From SIG598 sp045605025 (GTDB taxonomy: Bacteria; Bacillota; Clostridia; Oscillospirales; Acutalibacteraceae): DNA of 54,167 bases. How positions within the stretch are numbered: position 1 is the first letter of the stretch; each line of letters starts with the position of its first letter. Of the stretch, positions 47,447 through 54,167 are shown piece after piece. Below the pieces are notes generated by a model. The model saw nothing but the letters and a program-made list of their open reading frames with translations. It ran no database searches and had not been told where the DNA came from. The DNA is taken from positions 1-54,167 of the forward strand of contig JAZUPE010000064.1 of the NCBI GenBank assembly GCA_045605025.1. Direction: 5' to 3'. The position numbers were made by a program, and so were the translations under genes.

Positions 47447-47824
47447 TTAAAGAACGAAGGTGCCGATGATACGAGCGATACGGCTGATGTCGCAGCCGCC
47501 GGAGAACTCGAACACGATCTTGTCGTCCATACCGCTGAAATAGAGTTCCAGCTCGGAATCGAGATCCAGAACACCGGCAGTCTCAACGGAGAACAGGTTG
47601 ATCTTTCTGTAGGGCAGGGAGGTGAAATCCTGCTTGGTACCGGTCATACCCTGAACGTTGACGGCGATAATGCGCAGGTCGGTAAATACGACATAGTCAC
47701 GCATAGCCTTGTATGTACCGATGATATTCTCCTCGGGCAAAAGCAGGGAGATAAGGGCATCGCCAACTGCGCTGTTGTCAACTCTCTTGAGCTTGAAAAG
47801 GGAACCGTTTTTGAAATCGATCAT
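47447..47824 (-). CDS. Bacterial PH-domain protein (bPH_1-like)
   Basis: 125 residues from ATG 47824 with GAGGAGG upstream. The strand pattern, LLPEENIIGTYKAMRDYVVFTDLRIIAVN, quoted in pieces as LLPEENIIGTYK, RDYVVFTDLRIIAVN, SLPYRKINLFSVETAG and LDLDSELELYFSG, is that of the small cytoplasmic PH-like family PF08000. A C-terminal amphipathic helix closes the fold. Members oligomerise; their function is unknown. It has an embedded promoter/dyad upstream and a strong terminator downstream, so it is transcribed alone. Confidence 0.88.
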   Translation of the reverse strand: MIDFKNGSLFKLKRVDNSAVGDALISLLLPEENIIGTYKAMRDYVVFTDLRIIAVNVQGMTGTKQDFTSLPYRKINLFSVETAGVLDLDSELELYFSGMDDKIVFEFSGGCDISRIARIIGTFVL

Positions 47825-47868
47825 AATAGTATCCTCCTCGATAAGCTGATTTCCAGAAGCCGCAAAAG

Positions 47869-47919
47869 GGCGGCACACTGCATTATGTCAATCATACCAC
47901 AGTGTGCCGCCAATTGCAA
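47869..47919 (-). promoter_or_regulatory. Promoter of the PH gene embedded in a 12-bp dyad
   Basis: Minus-strand TTGCAA (47919-47914), 17 bp, TATGAT (47896-47891). A perfect inverted repeat GGCGGCACACTG/CAGTGTGCCGCC (47869-47880 with 47900-47911) brackets the -10 box. Read as RNA from the upstream XRE operon the same dyad is a 12-bp hairpin followed by CTTTTG, so it may double as that operon's terminator. Confidence 0.7.
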
Positions 47920-47927
47920 GTATTTAC

Positions 47928-48122
47928 TTATTCAGTCCAGAAAAGCTCGTCCAGTGATTTACCCAGCACCTTGCATATTGCGATGCAGAGGTTGATGGTG
48001 GGATTATAGTCGCCTTTTTCAATGGCGCTGATGGTCTGACGGGAAACGTTCACGCGGTCGGCAAGATCCTGCTGAGAAAGATCCATCGCGGCACGGGCGG
48101 ATTTCAGACGCAGATTTTTCAT
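47928..48122 (-). CDS. Small XRE-family regulator
   Basis: 64 residues, essentially one helix-turn-helix: RAAMDLSQQDLADRVNVSR, QTISAIEKGDYNPTINL, then a short dimerisation tail ending DELFWTE. This is the compact YozG/HipB-like type usually coupled to a small membrane protein. Its start overlaps the stop of the upstream membrane gene by 4 bp (ATGA), so the two are translationally coupled. It probably represses its own operon at the palindromes at 48763-48813, an inference from position. Confidence 0.92.
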   Translation of the reverse strand: MKNLRLKSARAAMDLSQQDLADRVNVSRQTISAIEKGDYNPTINLCIAICKVLGKSLDELFWTE

Positions 48123-48649
48123 TCGTCATCAGCCTCCTCGAGCGCAGCCTGATTTTTCTGCCGGGCGCTTCGGATTGCAAGACCGATGCACACCACAGCA
48201 GCAACAGCGCCGATGGCAAGATTCAGCACAGAAACGCCCAGCTTGCCTTCTTCAAGCAGTCTGCCGTCCAGAATACTCCAGACACCCATGGCGAGGTTGA
48301 CTCCACTGAGGATTCCGAACAGAACCTTTCGGCTAGATGCGTTTTCGGTGAATCCCACAAAGGCATCCTTGGCAACACCAATGACAGCGAATACAGCCAC
48401 GCCAATGATGATGCACAGTCCGATGCCGATGGAGGTGTCAAGAACAGGATTCTCCACTATCTCGGAGTAGAAGATATAGCACACCAGAGCGAGCATGAGG
48501 GTGTAGAAGCCGGCTCCGAGAGCCTTGCCTCTGGCGATGAGCTGACGCTCGTCAAACTGCGCGGACTTGCTGCGACCCTTTACGGTGACAGTACCGGTGA
48601 CAACTGCGATGACAATCATAATCGCAAGCATGATGATGAATTCCAGCAT
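48119..48649 (-). CDS. Membrane protein (DUF3796-like) partnered with small XRE regulator
   Basis: 176 residues. Helices near residues 2-22, 45-65, 72-95, 110-125 and 138-158. Between the first two lies KSAQFDERQLIARGKALG, a DERQ-type motif often seen in membrane proteins paired with YozG-type XRE regulators (DUF3796/DUF2178-like). GGAGGAA precedes the start. The C-terminus is acidic (EEADDE). It is first in a two-gene operon with the XRE gene, under a strong palindrome-flanked promoter. The pair may sense a membrane or small-molecule signal; this is inference. Confidence 0.82.
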   Translation of the reverse strand: MLEFIIMLAIMIVIAVVTGTVTVKGRSKSAQFDERQLIARGKALGAGFYTLMLALVCYIFYSEIVENPVLDTSIGIGLCIIIGVAVFAVIGVAKDAFVGFTENASSRKVLFGILSGVNLAMGVWSILDGRLLEEGKLGVSVLNLAIGAVAAVVCIGLAIRSARQKNQAALEEADDE

Positions 48650-48762
48650 TGTTATTTCCTCCTGTAGTTGCGCGGTGGCTCGCCGCTTCTTTGTTCCGAT
48701 TTCTTTGATTGACAGTCGATAGATAAAATCCCCCGCGGTGAGATTTCATTCTGTGACGAACA

Positions 48763-48818
48763 AAAGCGCTTTCGTCTGTCGATGGCATGAGTATACCATC
48801 GCGAAAGCGCTTTGTCAA
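48763..48818 (-). promoter_or_regulatory. Promoter and paired palindromic operators of the DUF3796-XRE operon
   Basis: Minus-strand TTGACA (48818-48813), 17 bp, TATACT (48795-48790). Two identical AAAGCGCTTT palindromes (48763-48772 and 48804-48813) flank the -10, one inside the spacer next to the -35 and one at about +11. Their centres are 41 bp apart, nearly four helical turns. An inner CGATGG/CCATCG repeat makes the whole region one large dyad. Arrangement typical of repressor sites. Confidence 0.8.
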
Positions 48819-48890
48819 GTATATTTTACAAAATTCTTTTGATGAATGATTTTTGCGTTCCATAGACGCGTAATTCTATTACGATTTGCG

Positions 48891-51800
48891 TCACTCGGCA
48901 GCGGGTTCTGTCGCAGCCGATTCCTCCTCCGGCGGCAGAGCGGCTATTGAGGCTGCGAAACTTTCCAGCGCGTCGCTGACGCTGTCCATCAGCTTCTTCC
49001 CCTTCTCCGGTTTGACGGTGAGGTAGGGTCTGGTTCCTGCAGAGAGCATGACCCTGCCTGGCATGGAACTGATCATGGCAGAGATCTTCCGCATATCCAT
49101 AAAGGAAAGGAAGAAGAGAATATTGCCGGCACCGTGTTTGACGTCGCTTATGCCCATTGCTGCGGCGCGGTTGCGCACCAGTGCCACGCGGATAAGTCCC
49201 ATGACAGCCGCGGGGGGATCGCCGAAGCGGTCGATGAGTTCGTCCACAACGTCGGATACCTCATCGTCGCTGCGGATGTCTGCGATGAGGCGGTATACAT
49301 CCAGTCGCAGGTGAGTGGCATCAATGTAGCTCTCCGGAATGTGAGCCTCGATGGGCAGATCAACGGTGCACTCGGCGGCAGGCTGGCTGGGCGCTTCGCC
49401 CTTTTCCTCCGCCACGGCTTCGTTGAGCAGCTTCATATACATATCATAGCCCACGAGGTCGAGGTGACCGGACTGCTCTCCGCCGAGAATATTGCCTGCG
49501 CCGCGCAGCTCAAGGTCGCGCAGGGCGATTTTCATGCCGCTGCCGAATTCGGTGAACTCGCGTATAGCCGAAAGACGCTTGGACGCTATTTCAGACAGTT
49601 CGCGTCGTCCATTGAATGTGAGATAGGCGTAGGCGCGACGGCTGCTTCTGCCCACACGTCCGCGTATCTGGTGAAGCTGCGAAAGACCGAAACGATCGGC
49701 ATTCTCCACGATGAGAGTGTTGGCGTTGGAAACATCCACGCCGGCTTCGATGATGGTGGTGCACAGCAGCACGTCGATTTCGTGATCCATCATGCGCTTC
49801 CATTCTTTCGATATCTGCTGCTCGGTCATCTGTCCGTGGGCGATAGCAATGCGCGCGTCGGGCACCATATCGCTAAGCGCTGCGGCGACCTTCTCAATAT
49901 CGGAAACCTTGTTGTGCAGATAATACACCTGACCGCCCCGGCGCAGCTCACGGCGGATGGCGTCGGCGATGACCGCGCGATCGTATTCCATTACGTAGGT
50001 CTGCACGGGGGAACGATCGTGCGGAGCTTCCTCCAGCACGGAGATATCACGCAGTCCGGATAGAGCCATGTTGAGAGTGCGCGGGATGGGCGTTGCGGAG
50101 AGAGTGAGCACGTCCACCGAGCGGAAGGCCTCCTTGAAGCGTTCCTTGTGGGCTACGCCGAAGCGCTGCTCCTCGTCAATTATGGCAAGACCAAGATCAC
50201 GGAACTGAACGTCCTTCTGGATGATTCTGTGGGTACCGATGAGCAGATCGACTTCGCCCCGCTTGAGGGCGGCAAGAGTGGCTTCCTGCTGTTTGGGCGT
50301 ACGGAAGCGTGACATGAGGTCGATGCGGAAGGGAAAACCGTCAAAACGGCGCAGCGCGGTTTCATAATGCTGCCACGCAAGGATGGTGGTGGGAGCGAGA
50401 ATCGCGCACTGCCTGCCTTCGACCATGCACTTGAACGCAGCGCGCAGAGCCACCTCGGTTTTGCCGAATCCCACATCGCCGCACAGCAATCGCTCCATAG
50501 GCACCGGACGTTCCATGTCCTTCTTTATCTCGTCAATGCAGCGCAGCTGGTCGTCGGTTTCCTCGTATTCAAAGCGGGCCTCGAAATCACGCTGGAATTC
50601 GGTGTCCTCGTCAAAGGGATAGCCGTCGGCACGCATACGCTCGGAATAAAGCTTGATGAGCTCCTTGGCGATATCCTTGACAGCCTTGCGCACACGGCTT
50701 TTCTGCCGCGCCCAGTCAGTGCCGCCGAGGTTAGAAAGGCGCACTCCGCTTTCTTCCTTGGCACCGATGTATTTGCTTACCATGTCCAGCTGTGTGACCG
50801 GTACATAGAGCACATCGCTCTTGGCGTAGGTTATCTTGATGTAGTCCCGGCTGACACCATCGGTGTTCAGCTTGACGATGCCGCCGAAGATGCCTATGCC
50901 GTGGGTAATGTGGACGACATAGTCTCCGGTGGAAAGCTCGCTGAGGGACTGAATATCGGCTCCTTTTTTATAGCGGGCCTTGGATTTTTTGCCGGATTTT
51001 CTTCCGGAATAGGATGCGCCCCTGCCCCAGGTGATGACGGCAACCTTTGCCGCGGGATATTCAAAGCCTGCCGGCAGCGCGCCCTCGGCAACAAATATCT
51101 TTCCGCCGCTGATCTTTTCAGGATCATCGCTGCGCACGGCATCGAAGCCAGCGTCACGCAGGTCATCGCACAGGGTATCGGCGGCTCGGGAATAGCCGGC
51201 AAACACCATCACCGAAGATCCTGCATCACGCAGGGCGTTCAGATCTTCAACCAGCAGTGATGTCGTGCCGTCCCATGGCGGCAGCTGACGGGCATCCATG
51301 CTCAGCACCTGACGGATGGGCGTGTCGTAGCTGCCGTGGGGGAAAGAATCCATGTATATCGCGCTGCCGAAATGATCGGTCAGCTCGCTTTCAGTTATAG
51401 TGAAACGGGAGAGCGGCCTGCACAGTACGCCGTCCTCGATGAGTGCCTTGATCTCCTCGGACATTCTCAGCGACGAGGAATGGGCACGTTCGCGTACCGC
51501 CGTGTGCTCGCTGACAACCACCAGCGCGTCGTCCGGCAGATAGTCAAAGAGAGTGGCTTCTCTGCTGCAGATGAGCGGCAGGTATTTGTCGCAGCTTGCC
51601 GGTTTGAGTCCGGAGCGAAGACTTTCAGCTTCGTTGTACAGGCGCTCGCGGGCAGCTGCGTTGGCGGCTCCCCTGAGAGAGCCCGCGATTTTTGTCACCG
51701 CGTCGCAAAGTGCTTCTGTGTCCTCCACCGTCAGCTCGGCGGCAGGATAGATGCGCACCGGCGCCTCCACCGGTTCAGTGCGGCGTTGACTGTCAGCGTC

Positions 51801-52415
51801 AAAATAGCTCAACGTGTCAATTTCGTCACCCCACATCTCGCAGCGTACGGGATTCTTCGATGCGGTGGGATAGAAATCCACGATGCCGCCGCGTACCGCA
51901 AACTGTCCCGGTCCCTCGACGCTTTCGGCGCGCTCGTAGCCGCCTGCGATAAGCGAGGCTATGATGATGTTGACGTCGGTCTGTCCGCCTTCCTCAAGGG
52001 TGACGGTTCTGCCCGAAAGCTGCTCCGGAGGCAGAGTCAGCTGCATGGCTGCGTCTGCCACGGTGATAACGACATCGCACTCTCCGGAAAGCAGCGCGCA
52101 CAGAGCGTCAATGCGCTCATGCTCGAACTCACGGGAGCGGCCTTCCAGCGGATGAAAACTCAGATCGCGCACAGGATAATACCTTGTATCCATGCCCATG
52201 CCGCGCAGAGAATCAAGCAGGTGGGACGCTTCCGATTCATCGCCGGCGATAATAAGAGCTTTGCGTCCGGTCTGTCGGCACAAGGAGGCTATGATATGTG
52301 CCTTGTGCATGAAGCTGCAGCCGGTCAGTTCCAGAGGAAGTGTGCCTTTGCTGACACAGTCCAGCAGACCGTCGTAAAACTGCTGCCCCTGCAGCATGGG
52401 TATCAAAAATCGCAT
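48891..52415 (-). CDS. mfd: Transcription-repair coupling factor
   Basis: 1174 residues with AGGAGGA upstream. All domains are seen: a UvrB-like N-terminal part, the RNA-polymerase-interacting CarD-like domain (LSTGDYVVHITHGIGIFGG at about 495-520), the RecG-type translocase with GDVGFGKTEVAL, IIDEEQRFGV, TLSATPIPRTLNMALSG and QIRGRVGRSSRRAYAYL, and the C-terminal TRCF domain ending in a Glu/Ala tail. Mfd removes stalled RNA polymerase and recruits UvrA. Length is normal. It follows the zincin gene on the same strand. Confidence 0.98.
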   Translation of the reverse strand: MRFLIPMLQGQQFYDGLLDCVSKGTLPLELTGCSFMHKAHIIASLCRQTGRKALIIAGDESEASHLLDSLRGMGMDTRYYPVRDLSFHPLEGRSREFEHERIDALCALLSGECDVVITVADAAMQLTLPPEQLSGRTVTLEEGGQTDVNIIIASLIAGGYERAESVEGPGQFAVRGGIVDFYPTASKNPVRCEMWGDEIDTLSYFDADSQRRTEPVEAPVRIYPAAELTVEDTEALCDAVTKIAGSLRGAANAAARERLYNEAESLRSGLKPASCDKYLPLICSREATLFDYLPDDALVVVSEHTAVRERAHSSSLRMSEEIKALIEDGVLCRPLSRFTITESELTDHFGSAIYMDSFPHGSYDTPIRQVLSMDARQLPPWDGTTSLLVEDLNALRDAGSSVMVFAGYSRAADTLCDDLRDAGFDAVRSDDPEKISGGKIFVAEGALPAGFEYPAAKVAVITWGRGASYSGRKSGKKSKARYKKGADIQSLSELSTGDYVVHITHGIGIFGGIVKLNTDGVSRDYIKITYAKSDVLYVPVTQLDMVSKYIGAKEESGVRLSNLGGTDWARQKSRVRKAVKDIAKELIKLYSERMRADGYPFDEDTEFQRDFEARFEYEETDDQLRCIDEIKKDMERPVPMERLLCGDVGFGKTEVALRAAFKCMVEGRQCAILAPTTILAWQHYETALRRFDGFPFRIDLMSRFRTPKQQEATLAALKRGEVDLLIGTHRIIQKDVQFRDLGLAIIDEEQRFGVAHKERFKEAFRSVDVLTLSATPIPRTLNMALSGLRDISVLEEAPHDRSPVQTYVMEYDRAVIADAIRRELRRGGQVYYLHNKVSDIEKVAAALSDMVPDARIAIAHGQMTEQQISKEWKRMMDHEIDVLLCTTIIEAGVDVSNANTLIVENADRFGLSQLHQIRGRVGRSSRRAYAYLTFNGRRELSEIASKRLSAIREFTEFGSGMKIALRDLELRGAGNILGGEQSGHLDLVGYDMYMKLLNEAVAEEKGEAPSQPAAECTVDLPIEAHIPESYIDATHLRLDVYRLIADIRSDDEVSDVVDELIDRFGDPPAAVMGLIRVALVRNRAAAMGISDVKHGAGNILFFLSFMDMRKISAMISSMPGRVMLSAGTRPYLTVKPEKGKKLMDSVSDALESFAASIAALPPEEESAATEPAAE

Positions 52416-52517
52416 GATGTCCTCCTGTGATAATTCAGAACATGACTTTGAGCCCCGGCTTTCACCGGGGCGGGGGTGTTGGTGTAAGATTTTTATCGCC
52501 GCTGCGAACGGGTATGG

Positions 52518-52907
52518 CTACTGGTCAGGGTCATTTATGTGATGACGGCGGCAGTATTCTGCCAGCCTGACTGCGTCCACCTTCTCCAGTTCCCGCGAAC
52601 CGCCCAGTGATTCCAGATGGTGGCGGAACTCATGAAAGAGGGTGGAGCGTATATGAGCCTTCATCTCCTCGTCGGAACAGTGACCGAAAGATGCGTTCAT
52701 TGATCCGAAGTAGATGACGATATGCCGGCCCATCATATAGGAGCGGCAGTATTCCCCCATGATGTACAGCGGTGCGCCGGGGACGCTGGCAGGGTGCATC
52801 TTTGCACGGGACTGCAGGATTATTCCGCCGTTGAGTTTGCGGAAAAACTCCTGAGGAATCTCGTCGGCAACCTCGTCTGCCAGTTGATTGAAATGTTCAA
52901 GCGTCAT
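52518..52907 (-). CDS. Metallopeptidase family protein (zincin_1)
   Basis: 129 residues from ATG 52907; an in-frame GTG at 52988 is possible but would run through a strong hairpin. The zinc motif is HEFRHHLE (about 95-102), the HExxH of the small minimal zincin family PF06262, followed by Glu/Asp-rich residues that may supply the third ligand. IVIYFGSMNASFG and the N-terminal LEHFNQLADEVADEIPQEF are family features. No signal peptide, so cytoplasmic. Substrate unknown. There is no good ribosome-binding site. It is located upstream of mfd. Confidence 0.85.
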   Translation of the reverse strand: MTLEHFNQLADEVADEIPQEFFRKLNGGIILQSRAKMHPASVPGAPLYIMGEYCRSYMMGRHIVIYFGSMNASFGHCSDEEMKAHIRSTLFHEFRHHLESLGGSRELEKVDAVRLAEYCRRHHINDPDQ

Positions 52908-52921
52908 ACATAAAAGCTGTG

Positions 52922-52957
52922 CGCCGCGCAATATAGAAAAAAGGACATTGCGCGGCG
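52922..52957. repeat. Perfect 11-bp inverted repeat in the zincin leader
   Basis: CGCCGCGCAAT/ATTGCGCGGCG (52922-52932 with 52947-52957), loop 14 nt, 15 bp before the zincin start codon on the minus strand, which lacks an evident ribosome-binding site. There is no U-run on either strand, so a terminator is unlikely. Confidence 0.65.
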
Positions 52958-53081
52958 GGTTTCGTATGGTATAATATATGTCGGTCACAGAGTATATTGC
53001 TCTGCTGTCACTATTTTATCCCACAATTTACGGATAGTCAACCGGGATGTTCCGGTTAATTCTTTGAACGGAGGCTTTGCA

Positions 53082-53696
53082 ATGGCATCACAGAACCTTT
53101 CTCTGCGTATTGCGACCATGGGGGACGCGGGCGCGATTCTCGATATCTACAGCCATTACATAAACAATACGGCCGTCACATTTGAAAAAACGGTTCCCGC
53201 CGCGGAGGAATTCCACGCCCGGATCCGTGATGTTCTGGCAGAGTATCCCTATATCGTATGCGAGGACGGCGGCCGCATTATCGGCTACGCCTATGCCCAC
53301 CGTCACCAGTCCCGCGCGGCATACGGCTACAGCGCGGAACTGTCGGTATATCTGCGTCCGCAGTACATTCGTCTGGGAATCGGACGCACTCTTTGCCGCG
53401 CTCTGATCGATATACTGAAGCTCCAGAATGTGCAGACGGTCTATTCCGCTGTCAGCCAGCCGAATGATCCAAGCTGTGCCATGCACAAAGCGCTCGGATT
53501 CTCTCAGACCGGTGTATGGCACAATACCGGCCGCAAGCAGGGCCGCTGGATTGACATCGTCTGGTATGAGCTGGCAATTGGAGATTATCCCGATGATCCT
53601 GCACCGGTTATTTCCTTTGACAAAATTGACAAACCTACGGTGATAGGTATTCTGCGGAAATATTCACGGGAACTGATTTCCCCGGAAACGAAATAA
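53082..53696 (+). CDS. GNAT family acetyltransferase (phosphinothricin acetyltransferase-like)
   Basis: 204 residues from ATG 53082 with GGAGG upstream. GNAT blocks are clear: LRIATMGDAGAILDIYSHYI, TAVTFEKTVPA, IGYAYAHRHQSRAAYGYSAE, LSVYLRPQYIRLGIGRTLCRAL (acetyl-CoA loop with RLGIG) and HKALGFSQTGVWHNTGRK, the pattern of the Pat/Bar branch that acetylates amino groups. A C-terminal extension of about 35 residues after DIVWYELAI is unusual and may be a lineage addition. Single gene, followed by a hairpin. Confidence 0.88.
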   Translation: MASQNLSLRIATMGDAGAILDIYSHYINNTAVTFEKTVPAAEEFHARIRDVLAEYPYIVCEDGGRIIGYAYAHRHQSRAAYGYSAELSVYLRPQYIRLGIGRTLCRALIDILKLQNVQTVYSAVSQPNDPSCAMHKALGFSQTGVWHNTGRKQGRWIDIVWYELAIGDYPDDPAPVISFDKIDKPTVIGILRKYSRELISPETK

Positions 53697-53756
53697 TATC
53701 ACCCACTCAGCACTGCAGTACAAAAGAAAAACACAGTGAACCTTTGCACAACAAAA

Positions 53757-53808
53757 ATCAAAACCACCCGTTGAACGGGTGGTTTGAACAGGCCCTATAA
53801 GGGCCTAT
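53757..53808 (+). terminator. Terminator-type hairpins before the IS end
   Basis: AAACCACCCGTT/ACGGGTGGTTT (about 53759-53785), then AGGCCCT/AGGGCCT (53792-53808). The first ends in a short T-run. The pair could be the acetyltransferase terminator or part of a mobile end. Confidence 0.6.
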
Positions 53809-53824
53809 CTCCTGTGGTCGGCGG

Positions 53825-54167
53825 ATTGTCAACCAAGTGCAACACTTTAGGAACCGAAGAATACCTCTCTGGGAGTTCTCCAACCGAGACATTTTCTCGG
53901 ACGATTATTGATCAGATCCTCAACGACTTGAACATCAGAATCAGTAACCGTACGAAAATCAAATCCTTTTTTGAAAAAGAAACGAATAATATCATTAGTG
54001 TTCTCATTAGTGCCTCGCTGCCAGGGCTTGTGAGGCTCAGCGAAATACACTTCTGCACCAAGGTCAGCTTCTAACCGGCGAAAATCCGCAAACTCTGAAC
54101 CATTATCAAGACTGATGCTCTTTACTGGTAATCCGGAAAGAAGCATCTCAATAACCCTGCGAGTTTC
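53825..54167 (-). mobile_element. IS30-family insertion sequence, 3' end (partial)
   Basis: From the window edge to about 53825, ending in the motif CAAGTGCAACACTTT (around 53835-53847), which resembles the terminal inverted repeat of IS30-type elements. The left and right ends cannot be compared because the other end lies beyond the window. Confidence 0.65.
53847..54167 (-). CDS. IS30 family transposase, C-terminal part (partial)
   Basis: The minus frame is open from the window edge to a stop at 53847 (about 106 residues). It contains KSISLDNGSEFADF (second catalytic Asp of the DDE triad), YFAEPHKPWQRGTNENTNDIIR with the catalytic Glu, and the terminal NNRPRKCLGWRTPREVFFG, all typical of the IS30 transposase C-terminus. 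The N-terminal helix-turn-helix and the first Asp are outside the window. Whether the copy is active cannot be judged. Confidence 0.9.
   Translation of the reverse strand, partial: ETRRVIEMLLSGLPVKSISLDNGSEFADFRRLEADLGAEVYFAEPHKPWQRGTNENTNDIIRFFFKKGFDFRTVTDSDVQVVEDLINNRPRKCLGWRTPREVFFGS

Noticed and set aside
49134..52430. Three long plus frames opposite mfd
   Set aside because: Antisense shadows of mfd without any family motif.
1..54167. CRISPR array or toxin-antitoxin/defence cassette
   Set aside because: No regularly spaced direct repeats were seen by eye, and the small XRE genes pair with membrane proteins and not with recognisable toxins.

Overview
The window reads as a chromosome segment of an anaerobic, endospore-forming-lineage Firmicute of class Clostridia, probably Oscillospirales or a neighbour. 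The evidence is the dnaX-ybaB-recR block led by an SRP RNA, a SigH-type sigma factor, the gpr-spoIIP sporulation pair, a CWB2 cell-wall-binding surface protein, a ClpE-type unfoldase, and the GC-rich codon use combined with AT-rich sigma-A promoters of the TTGACA-17-TATAAT type. The taxonomic call rests on gene content only.

Layout. 1-2.4 kb: start of a lipoprotein and a CWB2/GHL10 surface protein. 2.5-3.0 kb: a DNA glycosylase. 3.0-6.9 kb (minus): SRP RNA-dnaX-ybaB-recR-gtrA-smpB, a replication/repair/translation-rescue operon. 7-10.2 kb: a hydrolase, a DUF2087 regulator and an acidic tail-anchored protein, each with its own promoter. 10.3-13.3 kb: rpmB, sigH, a possible structured RNA, then zinc-ribbon, DUF1858, DUF3788 and trmK. 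13.4-18.1 kb (minus): membrane protein, ClpE-like ATPase, CvpA-like protein, DUF6062. 18.4-22.4 kb: a divergent NadA-like Fe-S protein, an XRE-S24 regulator and uvrC. 22.4-27.2 kb (minus): a GldA/GldF/GldG/DUF4340 ABC system. 27.2-30.6 kb: amidohydrolase, alpha/beta hydrolase with a hairpin-bearing leader, a small lipoprotein, a QueG-like Fe-S protein. 30.9-38.6 kb (plus): lipoprotein, P-type ATPase homologue, maf, murD, CAP protein, AEC transporter. 38.9-42.9 kb: TPR protein converging on gpr-spoIIP plus a small membrane protein. 43.0-45.1 kb: three consecutive zinc-ribbon membrane proteins. 45.2-48.8 kb (minus): two XRE regulators with membrane partners and a PH-domain protein, with striking dyads over the promoters. 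48.9-52.9 kb (minus): mfd and a small zincin. 53.1 kb: GNAT acetyltransferase. The right edge is the end of an IS30-type element.

The most unusual content is a set of intact genes whose catalytic residues are gone. The 868-residue P2-type ATPase homologue (31900-34506) has lost the phosphorylated Asp, TGE, PEGL, TGD and the first hinge Asp, together with cation-site residues. The NadA homologue (18380-19327) keeps three cluster-type Cys but loses the substrate-pocket residues. The next gene is an XRE-S24 protein without the Ser-Lys dyad. All three are uninterrupted ORFs, so they look like pseudoenzymes with new roles rather than debris. On the regulatory side, the best candidates are a terminator-like hairpin in the leader of the 28135-28944 hydrolase, paired palindromes around the XRE operon promoter at 48763-48818, and a promoter embedded in a 12-bp dyad at 47869-47919.

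All calls come from reading the sequence and recalled family motifs. No database search or folding calculation was run.
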